The notes beneath the pieces were generated by a model that was not told where the DNA came from, did not search any database, and saw only the letters and a list, made by a program, of their open reading frames with translations. From positions 9,798,501 to 9,862,500 of the forward strand of contig JARKIP010000028.1 in assembly GCA_029990175.1 (NCBI GenBank): a stretch of 64,000 nt of DNA, in the 5' to 3' direction. Within the stretch, counting starts at the first letter, position 1; the number at the start of each line of letters is the position of its first letter. Source of the DNA: Petunia secreta (taxonomy: Eukaryota > Streptophyta > Magnoliopsida > Solanales > Solanaceae). Below are positions 22,734 through 35,662 of the stretch, one piece after another. Both the position numbers and the translations under genes were made by a program.

Positions 22734-23495
22734 AATTCCTCCTTTTTGATGATGACAAACAAATGTTGCCAAAGAACCTGAATAGACAAAATTACCAAGA
22801 ACACAAAAACAAAATTACAGTTTGAAAAATTTAAAACAGATGAATTAGGTCACAAACACCACAACATTTTCTTCTTCCCCCTTTTGGCATCATCGAAAAG
22901 ATTCAAAATCCTGCAGGAACAAGTTAGTAGCATCCAGTCTAGAGCACAAGGCAATCATGTCAACTGAAAATAAACACACAGGAATAAGGCTAAGGGCCCA
23001 AGAAGAACCAGATATATTATAGAACAGACCCAATTCAAGCAAAAGAAATTTAAAACCATTTATCCAGGACGTGACAACCACACAGTCCTATTAAGTACAC
23101 AATTTTAAAAGATTGTCTTAAAATCACAAATCAAGGAAGGACACAGGGAGAGATAAACGAAGGTTTTTAACAAGGACAGGGAGGAAGAAAGGTAGGACTC
23201 AGGTCTTCAAGTTGAAGTGCTTGACAAGTGCCTCAAGATTCTTGGTATTCTTGGCCCTTTCCATCACCAGCTCGGCCTCATACTTGTGGCACTCAATCTT
23301 CAAGCGATCAATTTCTTGATCCTTCAACTCCAGCTTCTTCTGCAACTCAGCATTTCTGCATTCACTTCTCGAACATTCTGCTCCAGTTCTTTTACTGCTG
23401 CAATTGCTTCCTCTGGTCCATAGTCCTCACTTTCTTCAGACCGCTCTTGCTTGACCTGCACTGGTCTCTTGAAAGCTCTCTTTTCTTTGAAGAAA

Positions 23496-25544
23496 TCACA
23501 ATTTTTCAACACATTCAGCCCAAACATCTGATGAATGGTTGGCTTTTTCCCAGCTTCCAAAGGTAAACCCAAAGTGCTCAAGAACCTGCTGTAGGATGTA
23601 GGAATGTACCAAAGAATGTGGCTTTTGATCAGTATCAGCAATCCTTGTCATGTGTCTGATGATCAGACCAGTTAGATTGATCCTCACTCCTCTGTCCAGC
23701 CGGTCCATGTAAGTCAAGTCAAGTGCACTAGCCTCACTGTTCCTTTCCCCCCTTGGCAGTAGAAATCTATGAACAAACTCAAAAAGTAACTGATGAACCG
23801 GCTCCATTTCCTTTTTATCAATTTTCCTTTCTTTTTTGAGTTTGGTTTTTCCTGCGAGTTTTTTCACCACACTCAGAGGAGTCACACCATCAGTCCCTTT
23901 TGGCCACTTTAGCTCTATATGCCTGCAATAATCCTCAGCAGGAACATCAAGTATTACTCCCAGCTCCGTCCTTCTAAACTCAATCTCTACTCCCTTGATA
24001 ATAGAAAACACCCTTCTAGCAGCCACTCTACAGTTTGTGTAACACTCCCTAATTTCCTCAGAATACAGAAACCTGTCCTTCTTAGCAAAGAGGTTTAACC
24101 AGCCTTGATCCTCTACCTTCCTTAGTAGTGGTTTCATGTTGTGCTCCTGAAGGTCACTCAAGATGCTTTCAGCCAATACTTGGTGCCTTGCAAAGAAGGC
24201 TACTCTGTCAACCTCCTCATCAGTGTCTTTCCTCTTCTTCTTGCTTTCTAACTCACTGTCTGCATCTGAATCACTGGGCTCTACAAAACTCCCTGCTTCA
24301 TCACTTTCTTCCTTTGCTTCAACAACATTTTTCTTCTCCTCATGTTTTCCACCACTCACCTTCTTGATCTTCTTCTCAAGCTTTTCCACCTTTTCTAACT
24401 GCTGCTTCAGGACAGACCTGGTAGCCACCCTTCTAGGTGCTGGCTGAGCTACAGTTTTATCATCACTTTCAGTCTTCTCCTCCTGAGAGTCCTCACTCTC
24501 GTCCACCAACCTGCTTTTGGACACTGTCTTTCCCCCTTTCAATAACCTCCTCCTTTTATCTGATTCAGGCCTTGTCTCACTCACAAATACAACTTCATTT
24601 TCTTCACCCACTATCAACAGCTTCTCATCTTCTTCCCCAAACTTTCTTTTTACACTCTTCTTTTTCTTTTCCTCGACTTTCTCCACAACTTTCTCACTTG
24701 CACCATCACCCAGAGTTTTCTCATCATTTTCTTCATCAGAATCAGTCTAATTTAGTTCTGCATCCTCAGCCACAATAGGATCTAAGCCAGAACCAGGTTC
24801 TTGACTCAAGTCCTTTGCGGCCTCAACAGAACTGGGTCCTTCAACTACAGGACCTTCTAACACAGACATCCCATGAACTTTCTCAACAGGAACAGCCTCC
24901 GAACTAGGTTCGTTGACATGTTCCTTTTGGGATCCAGCAGAATCCTCTTCTCTCAGTCTTTCCAACAAATTTTCAACTACATTAACCTCCACTACTTTAT
25001 CAGTAACTAAAGGAACATGAAAACTAATATCAGGCACAAATTCCTCCTGAACAACCTGCAAGTTCTCGTCACCAGCATTCCCCCTATCAGAGATACCACA
25101 AGGCTCTACTTTTTCTACGATTTCATCTAGTCCTTTAACCAATGTTTCAGTACTCAATTTTCCAGGACTTTTTATAGAGTCTAAAGCAGTAGAATAAAAT
25201 AGGGTAGAGTCATGTTTTACCTCGACCAGTTTTTCATCGGAGACTGGCACTGCCGGCGTAGGAAGCGAGGGTCTGACAACTGTCTTCTTGAAACCTTTCT
25301 TTCCTGCTCTTTTGAGGAACTTTACCCTAGCTTTGATGATTCTCTCCGCGAGAGTAGAGGGAGGGGGTTTGGGAGTAGATTTTTTGGATGTGTGGGTGTC
25401 TGAGGTCTTAGTAGGAGAGGCAGATGAGGATTGTACTTGAGACATGGTGAATTTTTGGTTAGGGTTTCTGAAAGAGGATGAAGGGGATTTCTTGTTTCGA
25501 TTGTTAGAGAGAGAGAAAGATAGTGAAGTGGAGAGAAATTTCAA
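23496..25544 (-). pseudogene. Extra 3' ORF (envelope-position) of the SIRE-like element
   Basis: One frame of 683 codons runs from ATG 25544 to 23496, interrupted by a single TAG at 24747-24749. The N-terminal third is Ser/Thr/Pro-rich with basic patches. The middle is highly acidic and Lys/Glu-rich with a likely coiled coil (LEKVEKLEKKIKKV). The C-terminal 200 residues look globular (ARHQVLAESILSDL, then a YSEEIRECYTNC segment), resembling the domain called putative plant transposon protein. I see no clear transmembrane helix or cleavage site, so the label envelope refers to position only. Function is unknown. The downstream part could be translated only by readthrough or re-initiation. Confidence 0.6.
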
Positions 25545-26099
25545 GCAGGTGTTTTCTTTCTTTTTCTTTCGACTATGAGAACTGAGAAGAGGTAATGGGG
25601 TTGGGGGTTTCTCTAGGGAATAGGTGATAATGATGGCTATGAAGGAAAAAGCAGCTTTTTGAAGTTTTTGAAAACCGGGAAAAGGTATGGATTTGACAGT
25701 TACATAGACTTACCCAAATAAGGCCTTTTTAAATGAGTAGGGTCCGGTTAAGTCTAGTAGAAGTCTAACCACAAAAGGAATTATTCCTATAATTATGGAC
25801 GGCTACACAAACATGAAAAAACTTCCTTGACACACGTGTGTTTGACAATCAAATTCAGTTATGAAACTTAACATAAATAGTTGTGTAGATGTACCTGGAC
25901 ATGGTTCCTCATGCTTGCCTTGGTTCCTTCTAAGTACCTTGTAGATTCTTTTATGGGAACACATTAGTATATCGTGGTGCTACTCAGCTGAACAAGTATA
26001 CTTAATAAAGTACAAAATTTAGACTGGACAATAACAACACTAATTACAAACAGGTTAATGAACACTTAACTAACCAATCCTTGGGGAACAAATGCTGAG

Positions 26100-27576
26100 T
26101 CATTCGTGTATTTTGGTCATCCCTAACTCCAACCTGTTCCTCTCAAATTGAACTTTGTTTAGTGCCTTGGTAAAGATGTCAGCAATTTGGTCCTCAGTCC
26201 TGCAAGAATTCATAGTAATCAGACTCTTTTCCACATTATCTCTAATAAAATGGTGTCTAATATTAATATACTTTGTTCGTTTATGTTGGACTGGGTTCTT
26301 GGCAATATTCACTGCATTTGTGTTGTCACATAAAATGGGCACATCTCCACATTTAATTCCAAAGTCCTCGAACTGCTGTTTGATTCATAGCAATTGTGAG
26401 CAGCATAATGCAGCTGCTACATACTCTACTTCTACAGTAGACAAGGCTACTGAGTTCTGCTTCTTTGTTGCCCAAGAAACTAAGCAAGGACCAAGAAAAT
26501 GTGCCATTCCTGAAGTGCTCTTCCTGTCCACCAAATGACATGCATAATCAGCTACCGCAAAACCAATTAGTTCAAAAGTACCTCCCCTTGGTTACCATAG
26601 ACATAGATCCTGAGTTCCCTTCAAGTATCTCAAGATTCCTTTCACAACTGTCAAATGTGATTCCTTAGCTTAGACTTAAATCTGGCACACAGTCCCACAC
26701 TGTATACAATATCAGGTCGACTTGCTGTGAGATAAAGGAATGAACCTATAATTTCTCTATACTTTGTCTCATTTGTAGAAGGACCCAGTTCATCCATGTC
26801 CAGTTTTGTTCCAGGAGCAATAGGAGTAGTCATTTCTTTTGCTCCTTCCATGTCGAACTTCTTTAAAAGTTCCTTGACATATTTTTGTTGGTGAATTATG
26901 GTTCCTTCAGGAGTCTGCTTAATTTGCAATCCTAGGAAGAAGTTGAGTTCTCCCATCATGCTCATTTCGAATTCACTACCCATCAACTCAGTAAATCCCT
27001 TACATAATTCCTCATTGGTGGCTCCAAAAATGATGTCATCAACATATACCTAAACCACCAGTAGATCCTTTCCTTTCTTCTTTAAGAATAGCGTGTTATC
27101 AATCTTCCCTCTTGAAAAGTCATTCTTCAGCAAGAACCCTGATATTCTTTCATACCAGGCTCTGGGAGCTTGCTTCAGTCCATAGAGTGCCTTATCAAGT
27201 TTGTAAACGTGATCAGGAAATTCACTATTTATAAAACCTGGGGCTATATTACATAAACTTCTTCATTAAGATAGCCATTCAAGAAGGCACTCTTCACATC
27301 CATCTGATACAGTGTAAAATCTATGTATATAGCAAAGGTAATCAATATTCTTATGTCTTCCATCCTAGCTACTGGTGCAAAGGTTTCATCATAGTCAATT
27401 CCTTCCTCTTGACTGTATCCTTGAACTACTAATCTAGCCTTGTTTCTTGTTACTATACCATGCTCATCCAGTTTGTTTCTGAACACCCACTTTGTTCCAA
27501 TAATTGATCTGTCCTTTGGCTTAGGAACCAGATGCCATACTTTGCTTCTTTCAAATTGATGCAATTCATCCTGCAT
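26100..27576 (-). pseudogene. Reverse transcriptase-RNase H region of the SIRE-like element (broken)
   Basis: RT begins at 27576 (LHQFERSKVWHLVPKP, then TKWVFRNKLDEHG and MDVKSAFLNGYL). The catalytic YVDD box lies near 27036-27047 and follows a TAG stop at 27050-27052. The thumb region continues at 26986-26651. RNase H ends at 26100-26342 (PILCDNTNAVNIAKNP, then DIFTKALNK). Several stops and shifts separate the pieces, so no active enzyme can be made. Confidence 0.85.
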
Positions 27577-29302
27577 GGCTAGAACCCAATCTGGATCTTT
27601 TAAGGCTTATTTTACATTCTTTGGTTCCAAAGATGATAGGAAGGCAAAGAATGCACAGATGTTCTTCAACGCCGGCCTGGTCATAATCCAGTATCCAATT
27701 TAGATAGCACATTCTCCAGAGGATGGGAACTTTGGTGTTTCCATGGCCTGGGTTGAATATGACGAGAAGAACCTTCAGCAGCACTTTGAGTAGGTTCTTC
27801 CGAATTTGTTGAGTCATCAATTTCATCTGTTGTTCCCCCTGACATGTTGACTCCTTGTTCTCTTGAAGTTGAATCCTCACTTTCGTCACATTATTCCTCA
27901 TTTTCTTCTGGATTATCAGAGTTAGCTGTACCATCCTCTCGAGTCAAACCAATAGCTTGATCATCTACTTCCTTTACATCAATTTCCTTATCAGATTAAT
28001 CAAATACAACATGCATACTTTCCTCCACTGTTTGTATTCTTTTGTTAAACACTTTGTATGCTTTGCTTTGAGTAGAATAACCAAGGAATATTGCCTCATC
28101 ACTTCTTGCTTCAAATTTTCCCAATGGTTCCTTGCCGTTGTTGTCGACAAAACATTTACAACCGAAGGGTCTCAAATGTGCAATGTTCGGTTTCCTTCCT
28201 CTGAGAAGCTCATATGGAGTCTTGTCAAGAATAGCTCTTATGGAGCATCTATTTAGCAAAAAGCATGCAGTGTTTATTGCTTCAGCCCAGAAGTTTCTTG
28301 CAAGACCACTTGACAGCAACATAGTTCTTGCCATATCCTCCAGAGACCTGTTCTTCCTTTCAACTACTCCATTCCGTTGTGGAGTTCTTGGTGCAGAGAA
28401 ATTATGATCAATGTTGTGTTTTGCACAATACTCAGAAAATTTTGAGTTTTCAAACTCTGTGCCATGGTCAGATCTAATGCTGACCAGTTCCAGGCTCAAC
28501 CTTTTCTGCGCAACGCCAGCCCAATTTTTGAAGCTATCAAAGGCTTCATCTTTTGATGCCAAGAACAGGGTCCATGTATACCTTGAATAGTCATCAACAA
28601 TTACGAACACGAACCTCTTTTCTCCTCTGCTACTGACTCTCATAGGTCCACACAGATCTATATGTATCAATTTTAGTGGCTTTGATGTGCTCACCACCTT
28701 CTTTGATTTAAAGGATGATTTCACATGTTTTCCTTTAACACAAGCATCACACATTTTTATATTTTCAAATTTCTTACTAGGCAATCCACGAACCAGCTTC
28801 TTCGATACTGGCTTATTGAGCTGTGACAGACTAGCATGTCCCATTCTTTTGTGCGACAGTTGAGAATCACTTTCTTGAACATTCAGGCATGTTAAGTTGT
28901 TTTCAGGCAGTGATTTCAGTGATGCTTTGTATACATTGTTCACCCTTTTTCCTTCCATAATAATTTCTCCACTCTGTAGGTTCTTCATGATACACCCTAT
29001 AGAGGAGAAACTCACTTCATTCCCGCTATCACACAGTTGAGAGATACTCAGCAAGTTGTATCTGAGACCATCAACACAGTATATCTGAGACCATCAACAC
29101 AGTATACATTTTCAATGGCATGATCCAGAGTTCTCCCAAATTTTCCAATTCCCACTACTGACCACTTTTTCCTCGTCCGAAGGCTACACTGCCTCCTTGA
29201 AATGCTGCGAGTGAGAGAAAGTTTCTTCTCTCCTGTCATGTGTCTTGAACAACCACTATCAAGAATCCAGCTCAGGTTGTTCTCTCTCACTCCAGCCTGC
29301 AA
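27566..29302 (-). pseudogene. Protease and integrase region of the SIRE-like element (broken)
   Basis: Protease remnant at 29048-29302 includes the active-site triad context WILDSGCSRHM. The integrase frame 27996-29054 holds an HHCC zinc region (HKRMGHAS, then CDACVKGKH) and core residues in DLCGPM, SDHGTEFEN and VVERKNRSLE, giving the D,D,E triad. A 23-base tandem duplication at 29059-29104 throws the protease frame out of register with integrase. A linker frame (27566-27934) leads towards RT. Confidence 0.85.
29059..29104 (-). repeat. 23-bp tandem duplication breaking the pol frame
   Basis: Two adjacent copies of tatctgagaccatcaacaca plus gta (29059-29081 and 29082-29104). Because 23 is not a multiple of three, the reading frame shifts just before integrase. 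Removing one copy would put ENVYCVDGLRY directly in frame with the integrase N-terminus. Confidence 0.85.
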
Positions 29303-29600
29303 AACAAATCAAAGGTTAGCTTTAGGAACCCAGACAAGCTTGGGTCCCTTCTTATGAGAAAATGGATAAATCAAATCTTTCTTAGCCCATTTAGGTAGAA
29401 CACTTCTTTTATTTTTGGTCTTTGCCTTGCTTGCATTCATGCACCTTTATCCTTAATGTCCAGTTTAACCACAAAAGGTACACAACATGCTACAAGGCAA
29501 ACCCACATATTTGCTTTTAGGATTATATGGAGGCAGTGGTTTCTTGAATCGTAGCCCTTGTTTTTCTTTGTTATGATTTTCAAGGACCCAATTCATTGAC

Positions 29601-31627
29601 TTAGATGAATTTTGTTAATCTGATAAACTCATAGTATTTTTCAACCTTTTGATTCAGAATCCTGTTTTTCTCAGTTTCCTGGTACAGGATCTCATTTGTT
29701 CTTTTAAGTTCATTTTCAAGAAAGGTTTGAACTTCACTTATTACTTGCTTACCATTAACACTCTCCTTCAACTGATTTAATTCCAATTCCAACTCTGAGA
29801 TTTTATAGTTTGACACAAGGGTCTGCCCTTTCAAGGCGGCATTGATTTCTTCCAGCTCAATATTTTGTTCTTGAAGACTCTTGTGTTTAGTTTTAAAATC
29901 ACTTATCTCTTCAGTTAATTTATCTTTCTCAATTTTTTCTTTTTTATACCCTTCAATTAAAGTGGCAGTAATTAAAATCAAAATTTCAGTAGAGTATGTG
30001 TGTAAATTTTCTTTAAGCTCAGAAACACATACCTCTGCTGAATTAGCGGCTTCTTCTCCATCAGTTGCCATAAGGGCTGAGTCCTTCCTCTTATCATCTT
30101 CAGAATATATCTCTTTCAGCTTCTCCCAAATCTCTTTGGTAGACTTGTACTCGAGTAACTTTGCTAGTACATCAGGTGTCAGCCCTCTTCTCAAGTATGA
30201 CACAGCTTTGGCGTTTGCCTGCAACCAGTCTAGGTCTTGTGGATCGAGTTCTTCTACCGACTTTGGAACTAGAACTCCGTTTGCTGATCTCTTGACAGGA
30301 GCATGAGGTCCTCTTTTTACAATCAACTAGAGACTGTAATCCATCGCTTGAAGAAGGTTTTCATTTGTTTCTTCCACCACTTGTAGCTTATCCCATTAAA
30401 CACAGGTGGCTTTGACGGATCTTATCCTCCTCTGAACTCCCTTGGATCCTCTTCGTCTGAACTTTCTCTTGACAATCCCATCAGTGCTAGTGGAGATTCA
30501 TCCCCAGATTCCTTTTCTTTGTCAGATTCACTGTTAGTAGGTCTAGCATAGAAAGCTTCCTTTGTCTTCTTTCTTTCTGCTCTGAATTTTGGAGGTCGTC
30601 TGACCTTCTTCTTGTCTTTTTCATTCTCTTTTGATGCTTCCCTTTCCTTCACCTTTGTAGCTCTACTCTTCATCCATTCAACTTCCCACATTGGACAATC
30701 CACGACAACATGGTCCTTCTTGAAACACTTGAAGCATCCTGAGTAATCTGAATTGTCAACTATGTTCTTTCTTCCAGAGCTCTCCTTGTTATTTCGTTTG
30801 AATCCTTTGAACTTTCCCAAGTTGAACTTCTGTCTCAGAGCACTAACCATTGCAGCTTCAACTGATTGTAAGTCAACATAATCCTCAATTTCATCAGTTG
30901 CTTCGAGTGCAAGGGTTTTGTCCTTCTTTAGTGCTGGTTTAGTTTTTGAATCCTTCATTATCTCATGTGTTTTCAAACTTCCAACCACTTCCTCGAGTTT
31001 GATGGATCTGAGAGGTTTGGACTCAATGATAGCAGTCATATTGGGTTCCCAAGCCTCAGATAGTACATTCAGAACCTTGTCTACCATCTCTACTTCAGGC
31101 AACTCCATATCCAGGGATCTCATCTCATTTGTGATAATGGTCAACCTGGTCATCATATCCTAGATTGATTCTTTCTCTCCCATAGTGAACAACTCAAATT
31201 GTCTTTTCAGCATTCTCCTCTTGGAGTCCTTCACTTCAGAGGTTCCTTCATGTGCAACTTCCAGGGCATCCCAGATTTCTTTAGCAGTCTTATAAGATGA
31301 TACTCTATTAAACTCCTTAGGACTAAGACCACAAATTACCAAACGTTTGGCTTTATGATTCTTTTCAATCATCTTATAATCAGCCTCATTGAACTCCTCT
31401 TTTGACTTGGGTTCTTCTTTAGCAGCAGCTCCTTCACCAACTATTTTGGTAGGAATTAAATTTCCTTCAGATACTATAAGCCAGAGTTGATAATCCTCAG
31501 CACATATGTAATTTTCCATTCTGTTATTCCACCAAGCATAATCCTGCTCATTGAACTGTGGGGGCCTCAGAACTGACTGTCCTTCAGTGATGGTAGGTGG
31601 TGCATTCATGATTTTTATCCTTCTCAA
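29601..31627 (-). pseudogene. Gag region of the SIRE-like element (broken)
   Basis: Starts at ATG 31627, 27 bases inside the primer-binding site. The first 155 codons (RRIKIMNAPPTITEG..., W-rich Gag N-terminus) end at a TAG (31157-31159) that keeps the same frame as the next piece (30422-31156). That piece carries the zinc knuckle CFKCFKKDHVVVDC near 30700 and a basic stretch. A later frame (29601-30326) is largely coiled coil. Copia Gag in the family forms the particle; this copy cannot make the full protein. Confidence 0.85.
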
Positions 31628-31653
31628 GGTGTTAACCTAGCACGAGAAGACCT

Positions 31654-31665
31654 GCTCTGATACCA
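31654..31665 (-). promoter_or_regulatory. Primer-binding site of the SIRE-like element
   Basis: TGGTATCAGAGC on the minus strand, two bases inside the 5' LTR; complementary to initiator tRNA-Met. Confidence 0.92.
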
Positions 31666-31667
31666 CT

Positions 31668-32569
31668 TGTTATAATCTAGGCACCTCCTAAGGACACTAG
31701 AAGGAGGGGGTGAGGGTTGAATAGTGTCTACCAATTTTTCTTTTAGAACCAGATTCTTTGCGTCAAGAACCTTGTTCTTGACTTAACAGATTTGCACTTC
31801 GACACTACAACACACACAAATAACAGACACAAGGAACACAATATTTTTATGTGGAAAACTCCTTCCTCAAGGAAGAAAAACTACGACCCACACTCTGGGA
31901 TTTTCAAATCAATCCACTAACACAAAGAGCAAGTTTTTATATTACAAGACTCTGTAACTAAGGGGCTACACTCTAGACCCTAATCACTCAACAAAGCTAA
32001 ACTCTAGCTTGACAAAGTAATCTCTCGAAAGTTCACCTAATACAATTGCTTCTAAGATAAGCAGATAGGTACATCAATGATAGATCCAACAAGACAACTT
32101 ACAAACCAAGAACCTTGACATAATATTTAGATTCCAACTACTTGACTCCACCAGTTGTCTTCTTCAGTTATCTCACGTTGAAAGTTGCTGAATCGCCTGT
32201 GTATGCTCTCAACTCTCTATTTGTGAATAACTAAGTTTCGGCTGCATCAACTACTCGCATTTGTATGGCCTTCAGCACCCTAGTTAAATTCCACAAGAAA
32301 ACCTTGTAATTATAGCAAGACAAGATTTCCTGTGGTTCTTTCCTTGTTTAGTTCCAACTCGTATTCGTACTTCGAAGATACATCCACAGCACAATCTATT
32401 GTAGCTGACTAGGATGCATACTCGTACACGCGCCACTTTTCCTAGTTCTTCAAGGATTTACAACCCACAATCTTTTCGATCAGTCGTGCCCTTCTATACA
32501 AGGACCAGGTTCTCCTCCAGAACCTCTGGGTCCTTCTTGTTCGTCATTCTTCAAAACATTTCCTCAACA
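31668..32569 (-). repeat. 5' LTR of the SIRE-like element
   Basis: 902 bp, TG...CA, paired with 21850-22733. Confidence 0.88.
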
Positions 32570-32574
32570 AATAG

Positions 32575-33180
32575 CATTACTCATAAATGAAAGGCTTCTT
32601 CGCAAATACACGTACACATCACGCTATACATTTCAAATTAATCCATGACTTGAACTTAGACCTTCATTATCATTCTCAACTTGTCGCAAAGAAAGAGAAT
32701 TCGTCATGTACTCGGAGTAAATATATATAATTCGTTCCACTTTATGCGTAAGTCTGAATAGAGACTAATCAGTTTAAAGAAAATACGAATACTTTTAAAA
32801 TTTGTAATTATATAAACCATTACTTTGTGTGGTCATAACTTTGTGGGAAGTTAAAGTTTAATCTTTCCAAATGTAGAAATATAATTTTTGTAGAAAGGAT
32901 TGATAAATAAAGTATCGACACAGACACTGGAGCAGGGGGAGTAGTAACTACTTAATTTAAGTCGTCTAACTTGATTATGGTTGTTAATTTAAATAGTAAT
33001 TAATTATTGACCAATTGCTAGCATGATGTTTGAGCTCGATTACTAATTAAGGTTTGAAAGGTACTTAACAGGCATATAAAATAAAAAAAAATTTAGCACC
33101 ACACTTTTAAATGATGAAACTTTTGATCCAAAACAGAAATACAAGAAGTATAATCTGGAATTAAATTCCAAACACTTTGG
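32575..33180. other. Non-coding copy B spacer
   Basis: Matches copy A at about 14067-14695. No gene. Confidence 0.5.
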
Positions 33181-33185
33181 GACAG

Positions 33186-34457
33186 TGTTGCTCCCAAACG
33201 CACACGCAAATATACGTGGTCGATAAGAAATAAAGTAGTTAGTCGAGTATCGTTCCCACGAGGACTATATTTACGACTGAATCCTAGCAAACAATTTTCT
33301 AAAAACTATTCAGGGATCTTTTTCGATGATGATTGTGATTTTTCTACTACCTAAAGAAAATAATAATTAAAAACAAGTAATTGAAGTCAAGTAATAGAGA
33401 GCAAATTATGGGTTGTTAATAATAAAAGAGAAACGGTCCAGGGTCAGAGCTACAAACAATCCAGTTGAGTTTTCCAGTTGATTCTACTTCTCGATTTCCT
33501 AGATTGCTAACTAACAGGTTAATTATACTTGTGAAAACCTGTCGATTCTTCACGAGTCTATGCAAGCTACTCTAACGCCTATATTTCTTTGGAATTAAAT
33601 CACATGCATGCATTAAAGAACTCTGTATTTAGCTAAGCAAGGCGAATAGGTATATGTATATCCTACCCGCAAATCGATTCCCTGATGCCCAGGTTCACAA
33701 TCAAGCCCTATTCTTTCTTATGTGCATTCACAAGTTTCCTCTGTAGAGTTCAACTTGTAAACCGTAAATAGTGTTCAATTATCAAGCCTCAATAACCAAA
33801 CAATTAGGCTCAAGAAAGAATAAACAATCTGTAATGGTAAATTAATAGGTAGAAATCAACTTTCAAACATCAACCTTCATATATTTGCTCTAACCCTAAA
33901 ACGATATGTTTAGCTACTCATATTCATAATAACAACACGAGAATTCATGGAAGAAATATGAAAGATTGTAATAGATGGATGTAAAGGAATTAAACCCTTG
34001 GTTCAATGTATGAGGAACTCCAAAACTTGCTCCAAAAATTGACCTCCCCCTACAAAAGCGTAATTATAAGCTATTTATAGTGTTTACAAAGTGCTAGGAT
34101 AAGCTAAATCAAAGCCTAATCTAATTGGGAAAACTTGTGTTTCGTCAGCCTCAAAGCTTTCGTGGAAGCCACGCTTCCACTATAGCTCCCAACTCCAAAG
34201 CTATCTCTGAAGCCTTGCTCCCAGTATAGCTTCCAACTCTTCAGGGCTTTCTTGGAAGCCTTGCTTTCACTATAGCTTCCAATGTGTCCATTAACTCCAA
34301 TTTGATTGTTCTTGTCTCGAATTCATCCGCACCATTCCTAAAATCACAAATACGATAAATGAGCACACGAAACACAATTACCACATATAACGAGCATATA
34401 AAGTACCAAAATATGAGAAGATATTAAGGTAAAATAGGCAAATATCGCCAAACATCA
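33186..34457. mobile_element. Athila-like solo LTR (1272 bp)
   Basis: Starts TGTTGCTCCCAAACGC and ends CAAACATCA. It is flanked by gacag (33181-33185) and gacaa (34458-34462), a 5-base duplication with one mismatch; copy A has the empty site (tttggacagcggg near 14685). No internal sequence is present, as after LTR-LTR recombination. It is the same family as the LTR at 60277-61603. A segment at about 34150-34290 repeats a unit of roughly 58 bases three times (gaagccttgctt...actatagctt). Confidence 0.85.
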
Positions 34458-34462
34458 GACAA

Positions 34463-35662
34463 CGGGAGTATCAAACTCTCCAAAAGAATCATTAACAACT
34501 GGATCATCAAATTATTACGACTATTTGATAGAGGACGTAGTAATATTTTGTCCTAACATAAACCAACGACAAGGTAGAAAAGCTTACACTATTTCGGTTG
34601 ATGATAATAACAACAATTTATTTAATTAAAATGCTTTACACTTTTACTTTCTTACACTGGATATTGCATGAAAAGCAACGAAATTAATATGAAAACTAAA
34701 ATGTAGTGTCAATGTTGATGGAGGTAGAATTTCAACGTTACGGATCATGCAAGACATTTACTTCTACGGTACGTGGCACAGTGTAAAATGTACTAAACAA
34801 AGATGTCAGTTTGTAAGTCATTTTCTTGTGATCCTTTTCCCTATTTATGGAATATGAAGAAAATGACATGAGTTAGTATTCAAATTAATACGCAAGCTGC
34901 TGCAAAATGAAATCTGTCATTGTTTTGTGGTGTTGGTCCATCATGCCATTCTCAATGCTGTTGGCTGAACTATTGAAAAGCTAAACTAGTAAAAATCGAG
35001 GAGAAGAGTCGAGATGAGGTATGCCTCGTCTATTAACAACAGTGAATGCAAAGTTATGGGTAGTATAAAGCAACTTCAGTGCAACAAATCATTCGTTAGG
35101 TACTGTCTGTGAAATTTACCAGGATCTCTAAGGCCGTTCAATATATCCAAATTAAAGTATAATTGAGGTTACCCGTTATTTTAGAAGAAATTAATCCAAA
35201 AATATGAGCATATTACATCCAGGAGAAATTAGAAGTCTTTTATCTCTTCAAATGCATTTCAAGGGAATTTGCTGAAAATGAAGTTACTCTGTGTGGTACT
35301 CCAATTTCGGTTCTCTTTTAAAAAGAAATTGGAGTCCTAAGAATAAGATATGCAGGAGTGGTAACAAAACCAACTGTTTATATATGTAACATATGACCAT
35401 ATCCCAGATGAGAAAAGGAGATAACCAAAACAAAAGAGAAATATTTTTCTTTTTGGTGTTATAGCTAATGAAATTACTATGACCTATACATTATATAATT
35501 CCCAAGAAAATTGAGTTGGTCGGATGTTGGCATGTCTTGTGATTAAGGAATACATTTATGAAAATAGCAGCAGGCAGAAAATTCCAAGAAGAATTTCTGT
35601 TAATATGAAAAACTGAAATAAAATATAAGGTTTTGTCGGCCATTGGCTAGTTTTTTAATGTA
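34463..35662. other. Non-coding end of copy B
   Basis: Aligns with copy A at about 14700-16658 but lacks the 748-bp TIR element. No gene. Confidence 0.5.

Larger units (their letters stand above)
21850..32569 (-). mobile_element. 10.7-kb Ty1/copia retrotransposon (SIRE-like), degenerate
   Basis: LTRs are 21850-22733 (3' LTR) and 31668-32569 (5' LTR); both start TGTTATAATC and end CTCAACA. The 5-base TSD is aatag (21845-21849 and 32570-32574), and copy A holds the empty site near 14061-14068 (gtaatagcattac). Domain order on the minus strand is Gag, protease, integrase, reverse transcriptase, RNase H (the copia order), then a long extra ORF before the 3' LTR. An extra 3' ORF is typical of the SIRE/Maximus lineage. 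Several stops and a 23-bp duplication break pol, so the copy is dead. Confidence 0.92.
18708..35660. repeat. Duplicated segment, copy B (carries GLP-2)
   Basis: Corresponds to copy A at 10260-16660 once the copia element (21850-32569) and the solo LTR (33186-34457) are taken out. The right boundary is near gctagttttttaat (35646-35660; 16644-16658 in copy A). The same-strand arrangement indicates direct tandem duplication. Confidence 0.8.

Noticed and set aside
23217..24778. Plus-strand frames opposite the SIRE-like extra ORF
   Set aside because: Shadows of a Lys/Glu/Ser-rich minus-strand frame; Leu/Ser/Phe/His-biased with no motif.
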